A stretch of DNA of 64,000 bases, taken from Argentina anserina (taxonomy: Eukaryota; Streptophyta; Magnoliopsida; Rosales; Rosaceae). The position numbers were made by a program, and so were the translations under genes. The first letter of the stretch is position 1. Each line of letters begins with the position of its first letter. Location: assembly GCF_933775445.1 (NCBI RefSeq), contig NC_065876.1:4278001-4342000 (forward strand), written 5' to 3'. A model generated the notes under the pieces. That model searched no databases. It was not told the origin of the DNA and worked only from the letters and a program-made list of their open reading frames with translations. Positions 1 to 12,232 of this stretch are shown here, piece after piece.

Positions 1-700
1 GACCGAAGTGCTGGTGTTAGTCTTGCAGTTATTTTCTTCCATCATGTTTATTCAGAAAAATTTATCATTATCCAGGACTTCTCCAACCTTGGCAACAGCC
101 TTCACTGCTTCCCTTGCCAAAGTGCATTGTGGTTTTAACTTCGATGCGTCTTCCTTCTTTTCAGTGCTTCAAATTATGGCATCAACATAGGAATGTCATC
201 AGAGTCCAATAGGATGACGTTAGATGCAACAGTCTCCAGTTCCACATTTCTGTAGCCTTCTCTCATACAGAGCTCTCTAATCCATGCATAGCTGCTAAAG
301 AGCTAAAACTAATGGCTTTGCCCCTAGAATTCCCATGGCTGACGAGCTGCCAAGCTGGTAGCCACTTTCCCTAGTCGAGCTCCTCTAGGGTAGCCGATTT
401 GGATTGCTTCTGATCAGCCTTGCCGCCACTGCAGAGAGCTGTAGTTCCTTCCTCTGTAGACATCAAAGCAACCTGCAGAAACAGGTCAATGGAAGCTGGT
501 TCGTGCCAAAGTTTACACACCATTTCAATAGAAGGTTTCCAGACTGCCTTTCCGTTTGCGTAAGGCCACAAGTAATGGACCATTGTTTCATCCACTTTTG
601 CAACATTCAGACTCCAGATAGCTATCTAAACCAGTTCATTCGAAGCGGCCCTACAATTTCTACTTACAGCAACCACGTTCTTGATTTCTAAATCCTGACA
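1..700 (-). pseudogene. Unidentified coding-like fragments, decayed
   Basis: The minus strand holds protein-like stretches that do not join into one frame. Positions about 610-371 read an uninterrupted segment containing VDETMVHYLWPYANGKAVW and ending at a stop near 371. Positions about 290-190 read a segment with YAWIRELCMREGYRNVELET and DSDDIPML. Positions about 165-65 read DASKLKPQCTLAREAVKAVA. Composition and codon use look like former exons, but stops and frame changes separate the pieces and no clear splice sites connect them. I do not recognise the family. The pieces could instead be real exons of a gene extending left of the window; that cannot be judged here. Confidence 0.3.
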
Positions 701-1227
701 ACACATTGTAATCGATATAATCCTAAAATAGATCAGTTTTTAAGTACAAATCAATCTAAAGAAGGTAGTCCCTTTTATTGAAGAAATTGTTAATGCTCGA
801 AGGTTTGAACAAGTTGAAACAAGATGAAGAGGTTAGTATTTCGATTTGTGATTGTATATGAACTCGTGTAGTTGATGCCTTGATGGTCTAATATCAAGAT
901 GAGGATTTAATCTAGAAAGACTTTGACCATTAGACATTTGAAGCTAATCACTGCAGAGGGAAACATTTTTACAAATCCATAAATGCGTTTTACATAATCA
1001 TCGATGCTTGGTCGCTGTTGATGAGTTTAGAACTGACACTTAAAATTCGATAGTCCTATGAGTTATTTAACAATACCAACCTTAGAACAAACAAGAGAAG
1101 ATAGAAGAGATCAAAGCATGGCATTCGGTACAGCTCGATCTATATTCAAGTAGACATTCATACGATCACCGATCAAAGAATTACTATACATTGAATTAGG
1201 ATTACAAACACAATTACAACAATGACT

Positions 1228-2200
1228 CTATACTGCACCCACTAGAGGAATTGCAGTAGGTTCTTGGCACACTCGGCTTCTTGGAACCAACAATTCACGA
1301 TATGAGACTGTCCGTATTGTCAAACTGTTGCACACAAAAGGGTGTTCAAAAGCATTCAGCCGTGTACCTCTCCAAAGGGTCCAGTATGAAGCACTTCCCC
1401 AAGAAATCCTTCGCCTCATTGCTTAGCCCTTTCAGGGATGATCGGAATCTCAATCGAAACCCCGCAGTCAACCTAATGCCCAAATATCAGCCGGCGGCTC
1501 CTGAATGTTGTGAAGTGATACTTCTGGAGAGAGATACAATTCAGTGACATTTATTTATATAATCAGAACGCTTCATCACATTGTACATGCCAGCCCTCTT
1601 TGCCAGCCCGAAATCCCCAATTTTCGCCACATAAGAGCCAAACCCGGTATCATCAGGACCTTCACGCACTAGCAATACATTGGCAGGCTTAATGTCACAG
1701 TGCACAAAACCCTTTCCATGAACGTAATTGAGCCCCGGTAGTGACTGTGTATACTTCCTTACGTGCATTTCATGCAACCCGAAATTCTTGAGTCTCTGAA
1801 TCCAATCCTCTATGGTTCCTCTTTGCGCAAGCTCCAAGAAAACGTTGAACAAATCCTCACCTGCAACATCTTTGGTCACATCACTGCCGTAAGTGTCGAT
1901 GACAAAAGGACAGTTCTTAAATTTCTTGAGAAGTCAACTTTCTTTAACCAAGTCAGCACATTCCGAGACCCTTGCAGACTTTACGGCCATAACCGGCGGC
2001 ATCTTGGAACCTGGTTTCACCGAACAAGCCAAGAAAACTCTCCCGAATTGTCCTACACTGTCCCCTTTGTCGAACCCACCGTTTGGTCCGACTAGAGTTG
2101 CCGGAATCAGGCTCCTCTATGTGGATTCTTTTCCTCTTCTTCTCCAGTGTATACATCCTTCCTCCTTTGATCATGCGATCGTGTTCTTCCTCCGATTGAA
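1228..2200 (-). pseudogene. MAPKKK-type protein kinase pseudogene
   Basis: Reading the minus strand from about 2100 down, successive parts of a plant MEKK-like kinase (MAPKKK17/18/20 type) appear in different frames. First comes an N-terminal strand with WVRQR, then an AVKS-like ATP-lysine segment (PPVMAVKSARVSECADL) in another frame, interrupted by a TGA after VKES. The catalytic segment at 1879-1541 has GKGFVHCDIKPANVLL (catalytic loop) and KIGDFGLAKRAG (DFG). Further on are an SPE-like and a DIWALG motif around 1510-1460, and a C-lobe end EAKDFLGKCFILDPLERYTAE near 1420-1350 followed by a frame change into HPFV. At least two frameshifts and several stops make this a dead, intronless copy. 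No intact kinase is possible. Confidence 0.78.
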
Positions 2201-3352
2201 AATGTGGGTTTCTTGCTATCATACCAAGGCGTAAGTCCTTCTCTTCTGCGGATTAACAATATAGAAAGGTTTCTGTGTTTTCCATGTTGTAATGGGACTG
2301 AAACCCTATTTTCACTTGCCTTTTCTTGAAGTCAAAGTTTTCATACGATTTATATATTCAATTTAAAAATAATAATAATAATTTACCTTTTTTTTAAGTA
2401 GGGTAAACGTAGCTAGAATTATGATGGATTATGAGGTGTTATATTCGTTACTGGATTATTCTACCTCTTGTAGAATGACAGTAGGAGGTTGAAAATGATT
2501 TTTTTTTTGTTAATGGTTCATAGAGATCATAGAAGCTAGCTAGGGTTTACCATAGAAGCTGGTGGTGGTTTAGAAATAGCGCACCAAGGCGCCAAGACTG
2601 GCAAGTTTCCCAGTAAGAAGGGTAGACCCCGTGGAGTAGGAACAAGAACACAAGAAGAGAGAGCAGCATGCATGGGAAGGTGTCGGATCCTATGGCATCT
2701 GGTTCGGAGATGGCCGGGTGAGATCGAAAAGCCGGGCAGACCACATGCAACGGGGATCATGCTTCAGCTTGTTGAGGGAAAGGTAACACCAGTCGGTCTC
2801 GATCCAGGCGTCAAATGGACTTGTGAAACACTCTGTTTGGTTCGTGTACGTACGTAGGTTATTGCTATCTTAGTCGAATGAGTCATGTATTGGACATTAA
2901 TCTGCTTCCGATCAAGCATGTTTTCTCTTCATTGTATTTTCGTTTAGATTGATGCTTTGGATGTAAAAGAGTCTGGTGATGATTCATTTGATTAATATCA
3001 GTGGCTTTATGCCGTTTTCTCTTAAACAAAAAATAGACTAAAAAACTCGTCATTATGTGGTATTAATTAATACATTAGATTAGAGAGTTGAAGCTTGAAA
3101 TGAAAAGGCGGGTGACTTGTAATTTCCTTATGTATGTTTTAATTTTTAATTTTAGTGATTACCATGAAAAATCGCAGACACCCTTCATCTTCAACTGCAC
3201 AAACCCCTCCTTCTCTGACCAAAAAAAAATCATATCTTTTTCCAACAAAAAAAAAAAGCAAAGAAATTTTTGTATTGCCAAGCTAGTTCTTCTCTATCTG
3301 TGAATTGAAGACATACCAAGGAGAAAGAAAGAGCTCTGCGTCCGAATTCAAC
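2201..3352. other. Intergenic spacer with leader of the AGD3-like gene
   Basis: No supported gene. Positions 2547-2857 carry a GC-richer patch with short open frames on both strands but no recognisable protein. The last 150-200 bases before 3353 are likely promoter and 5'UTR of the ARF-GAP gene, with A-rich runs at 3222-3260. The transcription start is not visible. Confidence 0.4.
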
Positions 3353-6300
3353 ATGACTTTCGCAAAGCTCGATGATTCGCCAATGTTCCGCCAGCAGGTT
3401 CTTCTTTTGTTTTGTTATAATGTTACAATCTTTCTCTGGTTTGATCAGCTGTAAATGTCACAGAATGGGCAAAAAAAAAAAACTCAAAACTTGTTTGCGT
3501 ATTCCAAAGCTTTTGGTAAATTTATGGTTAATATTAAGAGGCTGTGGCATTTTAGAATGGTATCAGATAACGCAAATGATGAACCATTGATAGCGTAATA
3601 CATAATTCAATAACCTTTCTGCTGCCGAATTTAAGGAAGGAAGAGGCACCCAAAATTTGGGATACGGTAAAAAATATGATAGTTTAGTTAATAGTGCGAA
3701 AGATGGAGATAATTAGGCAATGTGATCTTTAATGGTGTTGATGCCGGCCATGATGTACAAGATGAAGAAAGTTAGTAATTTACTATAGCAAGAGTGGTTT
3801 TTGTTTAGATTCTTAGACATATGGATTCCATTATTTCCATATATATGCCGCTCATCCGGTGCTTGAATAGTAGACACTTGGAGTAAGCTAATTGATGTGC
3901 TCCATTTCAAAAACAGTTGCAAGCCTTGGAAGAAGGGGCAGAGGCACTGAGAGGAAGATGTTCTAAGTTTTACAAAGGATGTCGAAAGTACACGTAAGCT
4001 TGTGAATCTGTTCTGCACTATCAACGCTCTAGCTCCTTATGTTTACAATCTGATATGAGTTTTTTACCGTCTGTTTCCTTCACTATGACATGAATGTACT
4101 AGATGCCCTTGAAACATCTTTGAATTTTACTACGCATTAATTTTCAGAGAAGGGCTTGGAGAAGCATATGATGGGGAAATTGCTTTTGCAACTGCCCTTG
4201 AAACTTTTGCAGGAGGGCATAATGATCCAATTTTTGCAGCTATGGGGGGTAATGTCCTGTTATGTTTTTTGTTCCCTAAAATATGGTTGTAGAAATAAGA
4301 TTTAGCCTTTATAGCATGCTTACTTGAAAAAAGCACTGTTACATGTATACTGGTTTTCTCAGAGTCAGGCTAGTGCTGATATTGCTTAGAAACTGTAATA
4401 CTGATAATATTTGATCTCATTGAAATAACCAATTTAAAACTAGTTAATTGGGGAGAGTCATGGAGAAGCAACCTCACTGAATACAATAAAGGATGAAATG
4501 AGTATAGGATATTTTGACCCAGGACCTTATTCCTCCGAGCTGCTAATTTTAAAACCTGTTTGGGAAAGGCCAAAACTATAAATCAAACTTGTTTGAACTT
4601 TTGAAGTACATGTAATGCTTTCATATCAGTTTTGCTCTTTGTAGATTTATCCGGCCTTCTTGACTTCAGTTATGCATTTAGAAATCTGAGAACCATGGCT
4701 TTATACGAGTGCTTCTGTCTGTTTGTCATCTAACATTTTAAGTTAATATGTGCAGCCCAATGTATGACGAGATTCACAATTGCATTGAGAGAAATTGGAA
4801 CATACAAGGAAGTTTTGCGGTCACAGGTAATAATTATTTTGTGTCATAAATTGAATGATATTTGGGAATATACCAATTTGATGCAAGAGTACCTCTGTCT
4901 TTCCTGCTGATGCTTACTGATTTATAAATTTCACGGGACGTTATTCGTTAAATTTCTGGTGGACTTCATGTCCCCATGTTGAATGGGACGTGTGTATTAT
5001 TTACTGGAGTGATACATATTTTCCACTTTTGTCTACGTATAGGGTCAAGTTAGGGGTGAAAATTTCAACATGATCCCATTACCGTTTTCTATTTTAGTGA
5101 GTCATTCAGATTGGCATTTCTGTGCTGAAGTCTCTTAATCATTTTCAGGTAGAGCACATGCTAAATGATAGGCTGCTGCAATTTGTAAATGTTGACCTCC
5201 ATGATCTCAAGGTAAAATACTCCTATAATTCATTCTATGTCAAGGTGGCATCCATAAGCTTGGTAGTTGTGATTCTTTTTCGACAGTGAACCCTGCAATT
5301 CCCCTCAGTTCTCAGATTCTAGGTTGTTTGAAAAATCTTCTATGACATCTTATCCTGTTGCTAGCTCAGGAATCATATTTCTTTTATTATTCTGCCTTTT
5401 TCTGTTGGTCACTTCCCTTGATATATGACAAACATAGATTGAGAGGTTTTAGTAACTAGTATGCCATTGTCAAGTTAACCTGCAATCTCGTAGTGCTAAC
5501 TAGAATCCTCATCCTACAGTAAACAAAAACACATAGAGCATAGCTGATAATCTTGTAGTACATCTACCAGATCGGTAAAGTGAGCAAGCTCACCAAACTG
5601 CAATTGACTAAGACACTGGGAGTTTCCCAATTCGAATAGACACAAGAGAAAGGGTAGTCAACAAACATGAACCGTAATGATGTGTTCCGGCGTTGTATAA
5701 AAAGTTTGTTTGCCTTTGTTTACTTGAGATAATTGAAGCAGGTACCTTTGTTAGCACACAACATATGCAAATGTCGGTATTCATATTACATGGTGTTCAT
5801 TTAGTATCATCCATGTTTGCCTTCTTTCTCTCGTTCTCTAACCAATTATTTTTTACGCTGAAGTATCTTCTTGATGCAGGAAGCCAGAAAGCGTTTTGAC
5901 AAGACTTCACTTATATTTGATCAGGTAGTGTTAAGTTCCCCTCTTTGGCATTGAACGGATTTGATCATTAAAGCCTTACCCATGTCTTCTGATTATATGG
6001 CCAATGCACAGGCTCGTGAGAAGTTTCTGTCACTGAGGAAAAGCACTAGGATGGATATAGCTGCTAGTATAGAGGAGGTATGTCTAGAATGATTTACCTG
6101 TGACTCATTATGGACTTAGATAGTTTGGAATGGGTGACCATTATCCTTGTATATCTAATTTGGTAGAGGACCATTCCAGGAACTGAATAATGCAAGATCT
6201 TCATTTGAGCAAGCGCGCTTCAACCTGGTAAGATATGTTTCACAAAGATGTTTTGGTTTAAATAAGGGCACAGTACAGAAGGAGTTAGGCTTTCAATATG

Positions 6301-9300
6301 TGTAGTTCACTTGTCTCTTCAGGCCACTGCTCTCTCTGATATTGAGGCCAAAAAGAAGTTTGAGTTTCATGAAGCTGTTAGTGGGGTGATGGATGCTCAT
6401 CTTCGTTATTTCAAACAGGTAGTGACATAGACCATGAGAGATGACTTGTGCTGATTTTCCTTTTCCAAAGCTACATATTTCATGCATTGATCAAAAGACG
6501 TATACAATAATGAAAATGGACAAAAATGCTCAGAATATAGAAATGTAGCAGAAAAATCAGAAAGCTGTTTCCTTTTCTTCTTTTTTGCAGGGATATGAGC
6601 TACTGCACACAATGGAACCATATATTCATCAGGTTTGTATGAAGTACTTGCATTCTTGCTTCCAATCCGGGTACCTACACATAGTTGGCAGTCCATGTTC
6701 TACAAGTATTGAGGTTTTTTTTACAGGTTTTGGATTATGCACAACAGAGTAGAGAAAGTTCAAACCAGGAACAGACGTGTCTGAATGAGAGAATACTAGA
6801 GTACAGAAGGCAGATTGATAGGGAAAGCAGGCAGTCCTTACGTGGTGTGCATGGTTCTATTAGTGGTGATTACATGCAGCCTTTGGCTAGAAGATCAAAT
6901 AAACTCATCGAGGAAGTCATGCAATCTGCTGCCAAAGGGAAGGTACTTGTACTTCCCCTCTTTCCCTTTGCATCACTTTCTACTCGAACACTTTCTATAA
7001 AAGACTACATTCAATACATTACAGATTCAAACCATTCGTCAAGGATATCTTTCAAAACGGTCCTCCAATCTGAGAGGTGACTGGAAAAGAAGGTATTTCA
7101 TTCTTGATAGTCGAGGGATGCTCTATTACTATCGCAAACCATGGAATTGGTCAACTTCTCCACAGAAGAATAATTCCTCTGACAATAATGGCACTGGCAT
7201 TTTGAGTCGATGGCTTTCTTCCCACTATCATGGTGGTGTGCATGATGAAAAATCTGTTGCTCGTCACACTGTGAACTTGCTGACATCAACAATAAAGGTT
7301 GATGCAGACCAGACAGACTTGAGATTCTGCTTCAGAATCATATCACCTTCGAAAATTTACACTTTGCAGGTATGATTTATACATGAAGTCATAAATCATA
7401 AACCTTGATTCTATATCCTAGTAGTGGATTCTGAGAGTTTTGTCAGTGCTGCAGGCAGAGAATGCACTCGACCAAATGGATTGGATTGAGAAAATCACTG
7501 GAGTAATATCTTCCTTATTGAGTTTCCAGGCACCTGAGAGGGTAACTCTTTATAATGTGCACTCTTCAAGTCTTGTATTTGCATAGTGTTGTAATGATTT
7601 TTTTTTTTCAATTATCTGGCAGCGTCTGTCAACCAGCCATATGAGTGGTGATGATCATTTCTCTGCAAGCGACAGCTGTTCATTAGAAAGTTATCCTGAC
7701 GTCGATCAGGCAGACCATTCACCAAGAATCTTCACTAATAACTATTTGCGTGCCCATAAAAGTTTGCAACCGCATAAGACGAGTGTGAAGACTGAAAAGC
7801 CAATTGAGATATTGAGAAGAGTATGTGGTAATGACAAGTGTGCTGATTGTGGGGCACCTGAACCAGATTGGGCATCCTTAAACCTTGGTATTGTTATTTG
7901 CATCGAATGTTCTGGTGTTCATCGCAATCTTGGTGTACATGTGTCAAAGGCAAGTTCCTAATTCTACTATTGTAGTTGTGAAACAGTAGTGCCTGTCCAT
8001 TTCAAGGTAGGAAGGACCTATCTAATGCTTGATAGGGAGGCCAAAATACCGGCATTAAATATGTTCTTGTTAATTTTGTGAAAGTTTTAGTCAGCAACAA
8101 ATAGTTCTGAGTAATGAGCATCAAGAGATTTCACTAGTCAATTACCTAGTTTCTTTCTTAAATGAATTACCCGAGTGAGGCTCTGACAATTTGCTCAACT
8201 GTGAGTCTGTGCCTTATCTGAATCTGGACAATTGAAAAGCAATGATGTATTCAGACTAGTTTTAAACAAGTATTTTGTATGCTCATTTTTATGAAAAACA
8301 AGAAGGTATTAACGTAATAGACATGTGTAGGTTTGTCTAGTGTTTACTTAAAGCATCCAGAGCAAGTACATCAGAAAAGCTTGCTTTTCTCTATAGTTGT
8401 CTGAGAATTGTATATCATATGTGTATGAAATTCTGGTGGTGGGACATTCATCAATTTTCTTATTCACGCAATTCTTTTGTAAAACCTCTGATGCAGGTTA
8501 GATCACTGACACTTGATGTGAAAGTATGGGAACCTTCTGTCTTAACCTTGTTTCAATCACTGGGAAATACTTATGCGAACTCAATTTGGGAGGAGATGTT
8601 GCCTTCAAAAATTACTTCTCAGGCTGATGATACTCTTATTGGGTAAGTACTGCATATTTTCTATGACTGAAACTAATACTGCTGCTGTGCTAATAACTTG
8701 TCAGTTTATGTGTTGTAGTTTTTACAAGTCTGATAGAAATTCAATTGATCCATCTCTTATGACAAAGCCCTGTTATGATGATATGATTTCTGTAAAGGAG
8801 AGATTTATTCAAGCAAAGGTATTCTCTTATGACAAGTCCTGTTAAAATTTTCCTTTTATAAATACATTAGTGCAGGTGATGATAGGAGACTAGCTAAATT
8901 TATTTTGGTGTGTGTGTGTGTTCTTGAATTCTTCTGTGTGCCACTACAGAGTACAGATCTTGCTTAGAATGAAGAAGATTAAACAATAAGCCTATTAAAC
9001 CCGTTGTTTTTAGGACCTAGAACTAATATTCTCCTCTAATTGCAGTATGCAGAAAAACGATTTGTTCGCCCCAGACAGATCAGTCAGAAACTCCACCCTG
9101 TGGAGCAACAGTTGTGGAAAAGTGTCTATACTAATGACAAGCAAGCTGTTTACCGCTATATTGTCAGCTTTGAAGCTGATATTAATGCTGTATCATGTGG
9201 TATGCCCTTTGAATCATTTAATGTTACGAAGTGGGATGAAATTATAACGTGATATCCATTTGGTTGTTTGCAGATCATTCTACAGACAAGCCATCCTCGA

Positions 9301-9866
9301 GTAGTTCAAATTTATCAAGAAAAAGAGAAGATCGCCTTGCAGAAAGCATCCCACAGGGTTGTTCCCTGCTTCACCTAGCCTGTCAAATTGCTGATATTGG
9401 CATGGTAGAGCTACTTTTACAGTATGGTGCAAATATAAATGCTTCTGATTCAAAAGGCCAAACGCCACTCCATTATTGTGTTATGAGAGGGAATCCTGCT
9501 ATTACAAAGATGCTTCTCATGAGGTAATCCTTTGTTAGTGCATTTAATATATACAAGTTTCAGACTACTTCCCCTCCCCAACACACACAATAGGCACAGT
9601 GTGCCAGTAGTTTAGTATATTACATATTTTGAAAGAAATCTGCAGTCAACCTTTTAATTTTCTAAATAATTATTCATACTTAGTTTATGTATTATGGACA
9701 TGCTAGACATAATTGTTAAAGGCTTCTCAAGCTATCCTACCTGTTCAATTGCAGAGGAGCGGATCCTCAAGCCACTGATCGAGAAGGTAAAACACCATCT
9801 AAGCTCCTATCAGAATCAGCCTTGAATGACAATGGGATGCTTTCTATGCTTAACTCAGGCAGATGA
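3353..9866 (+). CDS. AGD3: ADP-ribosylation factor GTPase-activating protein, AGD3-like (BAR-PH-ArfGAP-ANK)
   Basis: Nineteen exons join in frame to 796 aa: 3353-3397, 3917-3993, 4148-4248, 4756-4826, 5149-5211, 5880-5924, 6012-6077, 6180-6227, 6323-6418, 6591-6632, 6727-6942, 7025-7369, 7455-7541, 7623-7949, 8497-8642, 8719-8818, 9046-9199, 9274-9523, 9755-9866. Order of domains: BAR (about aa 1-220, starting [15 protein letters not shown] as in AGD3), PH (about 295-434, with [19 protein letters not shown]), ArfGAP zinc finger with C507, C510, C527, C530 and the arginine finger R535 in GVHRNLG, then ankyrin repeats (about 690-790). Known family members (AGD3/SCARFACE/VAN3) hydrolyse ARF-bound GTP at the trans-Golgi and act in auxin-carrier traffic and vein patterning; that role is inferred. 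The linker between ArfGAP and ankyrin is shorter than I recall for Arabidopsis AGD3. Intron 14 is GC-AG. Confidence 0.93.
7950..8496 (+). other. GC-AG intron of the AGD3-like gene
   Basis: The intron after exon 14 begins with GC in the context AAAG|GCAAGT and ends atgcag. Joining VSK to [11 protein letters not shown] at phase 0 restores the conserved ArfGAP sequence. No GT donor nearby does so. Confidence 0.85.
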
Positions 9867-10700
9867 TAGTTCTTATTAATGGAAAAAGAAATTAATTTAT
9901 AGGTACGGAAAAGATTACAAGCATGGGATCAATCCCTCTTCATAGATGTAGATTAGTTCAGTTTTGTGGCTTGAGGTGTAGGAAATTTGATTTGTTTTCA
10001 TGTGCATAAACACTTCCCTTCATATGCTTCGCTGTATAGAATTTTAGGAGGTTGATAGTAGATTCTTTTGCTGGTGTATATAGGATTTTAAATGTAATTC
10101 TGTCAAGGAAACCATGTCAGCCATACCTCTGGCTCGAAGAGCTGAAGAATTCATTGGTTAAATTACAGATTTTAGATTTGCTTCTTTAGGTTCTTGATAT
10201 AATATCTCTGTCTACTATGTATGCTGATTAAATTTTTCCTCTTTGTAACAACAAATGAGAGGGAATAGCTGGAATGGAACTTCCCATTTTATTGAAGATG
10301 GATGTCTTTAGACTTTAGCACTCTATAGGACTAATGGCTATTGAACTTCCCATTTTTCAAGTTCTGTTAACTCCACTGAAAAATAATGTTCTAAAAATTG
10401 AATCTTTTAGATAAAAAAAAACTTGAATCTTGTACAAAAAAACTTGAAGCATGCTGGTATTGAACAAGCTGGCCACCAAAAGAAAATGAGGACAGATCTC
10501 TTTAATTTGACTTTCCCATTCACTTCATTTCTAAAAAGTAAAAACAGGTTCCACAATTCCTAAACCCAGCTACATTATTACATTAATACATTCCACTAAT
10601 ACAAGATTTATGACTACTCATTCGGAATAAATGAATATTAAGAAGCAGGCTTGTTCAGGCATAGTACATCATCCCAACCAGACCAGGTGGTTCTTTTTAA
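9867..10700 (+). other. 3' flank of AGD3-like gene and spacer
   Basis: AT-rich sequence following the TGA at 9864-9866. It probably includes the 3'UTR. No further gene is seen up to the stop codon of the minus-strand fragment at 10708. Confidence 0.4.
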
Positions 10701-10707
10701 ACACAAG

Positions 10708-11113
10708 TCACACTGATTGGCACCAAGTCTCGACATGCTGACTGTTGCTGCCTTTCGTGATCACCCTATTGTAGCCATCCTGAATTTCTGCATTCCAAAT
10801 GACTACCTCATCAGCAGTCCTTCCCATTTTCTCCCCTCCGCGTGCTCTGCGCATGAATGTCTGTTTCAAGTAAGAGGTAAAAACTAAATGAAAAGATAAA
10901 AGTACTTTTTCAAGCCAACAATCTGCAGTGGCTTCACAGATATCACGCAAAGAAATGTCTTTCTATTAATAAAACAAGTCGAACTCAGAATATGATACCT
11001 TCAGAACCAGGGAGTCTAACATGTTTGTTGAATGGGCGCCCACAATCCCTGTTTCACAATGAGGAAGCTGCACATTGCAAAAGCAAAGTTTTCCATCAGG
11101 ACAACTTGCCACC
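10708..11113 (-). pseudogene. 3' end of an unrecognised Cys-rich protein gene, 5' part missing
   Basis: Two exons join in phase on the minus strand: 11113-10999 (acceptor gatgcag, donor AAG|gtatca) and 10860-10708 (acceptor gaaacag, stop TGA at 10708). They encode about 88 aa. The first exon has CPDGKLCFCNVQLPHC, a Cys/His cluster that could bind metal. It continues GIVGAHSTNMLDSLVLK, then FMRRARGGEKMGRTADEV and a hydrophilic tail ending ETWCQSV. I do not recognise the family. The splice sites and clean phase argue for a real gene end. However, the next upstream sequence is a PPR fragment followed by a transposon, so the 5' exons seem to be missing or very far away. The type could equally be a functional partial gene. 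Confidence 0.4.
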
Positions 11114-11189
11114 CTGCATCGGCCAGCATTTGCATTGGTTCATGGAACCATAGGTTAGAATCAGAAATCCTACTGTAATCAACTAGATT

Positions 11190-11534
11190 TCAAGATATCC
11201 CAGAGCTAGCCTCAGTTTGGTCTTCATCATTGATTAAGTTGCTTATACTTGTCGACTCCGAAACCCTTTTAAACCTGAGCATGCTCTCGAAAATCCTTCC
11301 TGCCTTCTCTAAATTCCCTGATTTGTAGAAAAATCCATGAACTAATGATTTACATGTCACAAGACAGGGGACAAATCCTTGCTCTCCCATTTCATCAAGT
11401 GACTTCAAAACTTCTGAAAATTCTACCTTTTGGAATATGGCATTTGCCAGAGCCTCTTCCACATCACTGTTGAAATTAACGCTATTGACCAAACTTTCAT
11501 CCATGAGCTTTAGAGACTTAACCACATCTAGGGA
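11190..11534 (-). pseudogene. C-terminal fragment of a PPR protein, truncated by a transposon
   Basis: An uninterrupted minus-strand frame of about 115 codons ends at TGA 11190-11192. It contains a pentatricopeptide-type repeat, FVPCLVTCKSLVHGFFYKSG followed by NLEKAGRIFESMLRF, and a second weaker repeat before it (FSEVLKSLDEMGEQG). Full PPR proteins have ten or more repeats, so only the last one or two remain. The coding similarity starts at about 11530, where the sequence changes to hAT-type terminal DNA; the first codons (MTSLDV) are read from the transposon end itself. The missing N-terminal part is not found on the far side of the transposon within the window. Confidence 0.6.
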
Positions 11535-11613
11535 TGTCATTTATGTCTTTTGGGTAAAACCCACGGGTAATTATCCACCCAAAATTAATCGCGGGTAATA
11601 TCCATTGGGTAAT

Positions 11614-11710
11614 ACCCACATGATTATTTGATGGGTATGGATAAATACCCGTCCATTCCTAAATGGGTAATTATACTACTCACTCATTTACCCATTTTTT
11701 ATGTGGGTAC

Positions 11711-11749
<39 letters not shown>

Positions 11750-12075
11750 TTCAATTTTAATGGGTAGCTTATATTTTTTTCATTTATAAATAGGACCTTT
11801 TTTTTACCCACATGATAATTTAATAAGTATGGATAAATACCCACTAATTTCTAAATAGGTAATTATACTAACTCATTTACCCATTTTCTATTGGGTACCT
11901 TATTATTATTATTATTATTATTATTTTCAATTTCAATGGGTAGCTTATATTTTTTTTCATTTAACTGGTACCTTTTTTAAAAAAAAATCCCACATGATAA
12001 TTTGATAGGTATGGATAAATACCCACTAATTTCTAAATAGGTAATTATACTACTCACTCATTTACCCATTTTTTA

Positions 12076-12108
<33 letters not shown>

Positions 12109-12110
12109 GA
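11614..12110. repeat. Three diverged ~185-bp direct repeats with TTA microsatellites
   Basis: Units start at about 11614, 11807 and 11989, each beginning CCCACATGAT and containing GGTATGGATAAATACCC, a TTTACCCATTTT block, and a (TTA)n run (11710-11749, 11902-11925, 12077-12109). They lie in the 3' end of the hAT remnant and look like its subterminal repeats. Confidence 0.75.
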
Positions 12111-12232
12111 CTACATATTTGAACAAATTACTAAGACAATATTCAGTAAAATTGAAATTACTCTCAATAAATGACTTTTTAATATAACATCAAATGAGAT
12201 TACAATTCAAGAGTTAAATTGACTACGTACTA

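Noticed and set aside
2536..2857. GC-richer patch with several short frames
   Set aside because: No protein family, start context or splice sites could be supported.
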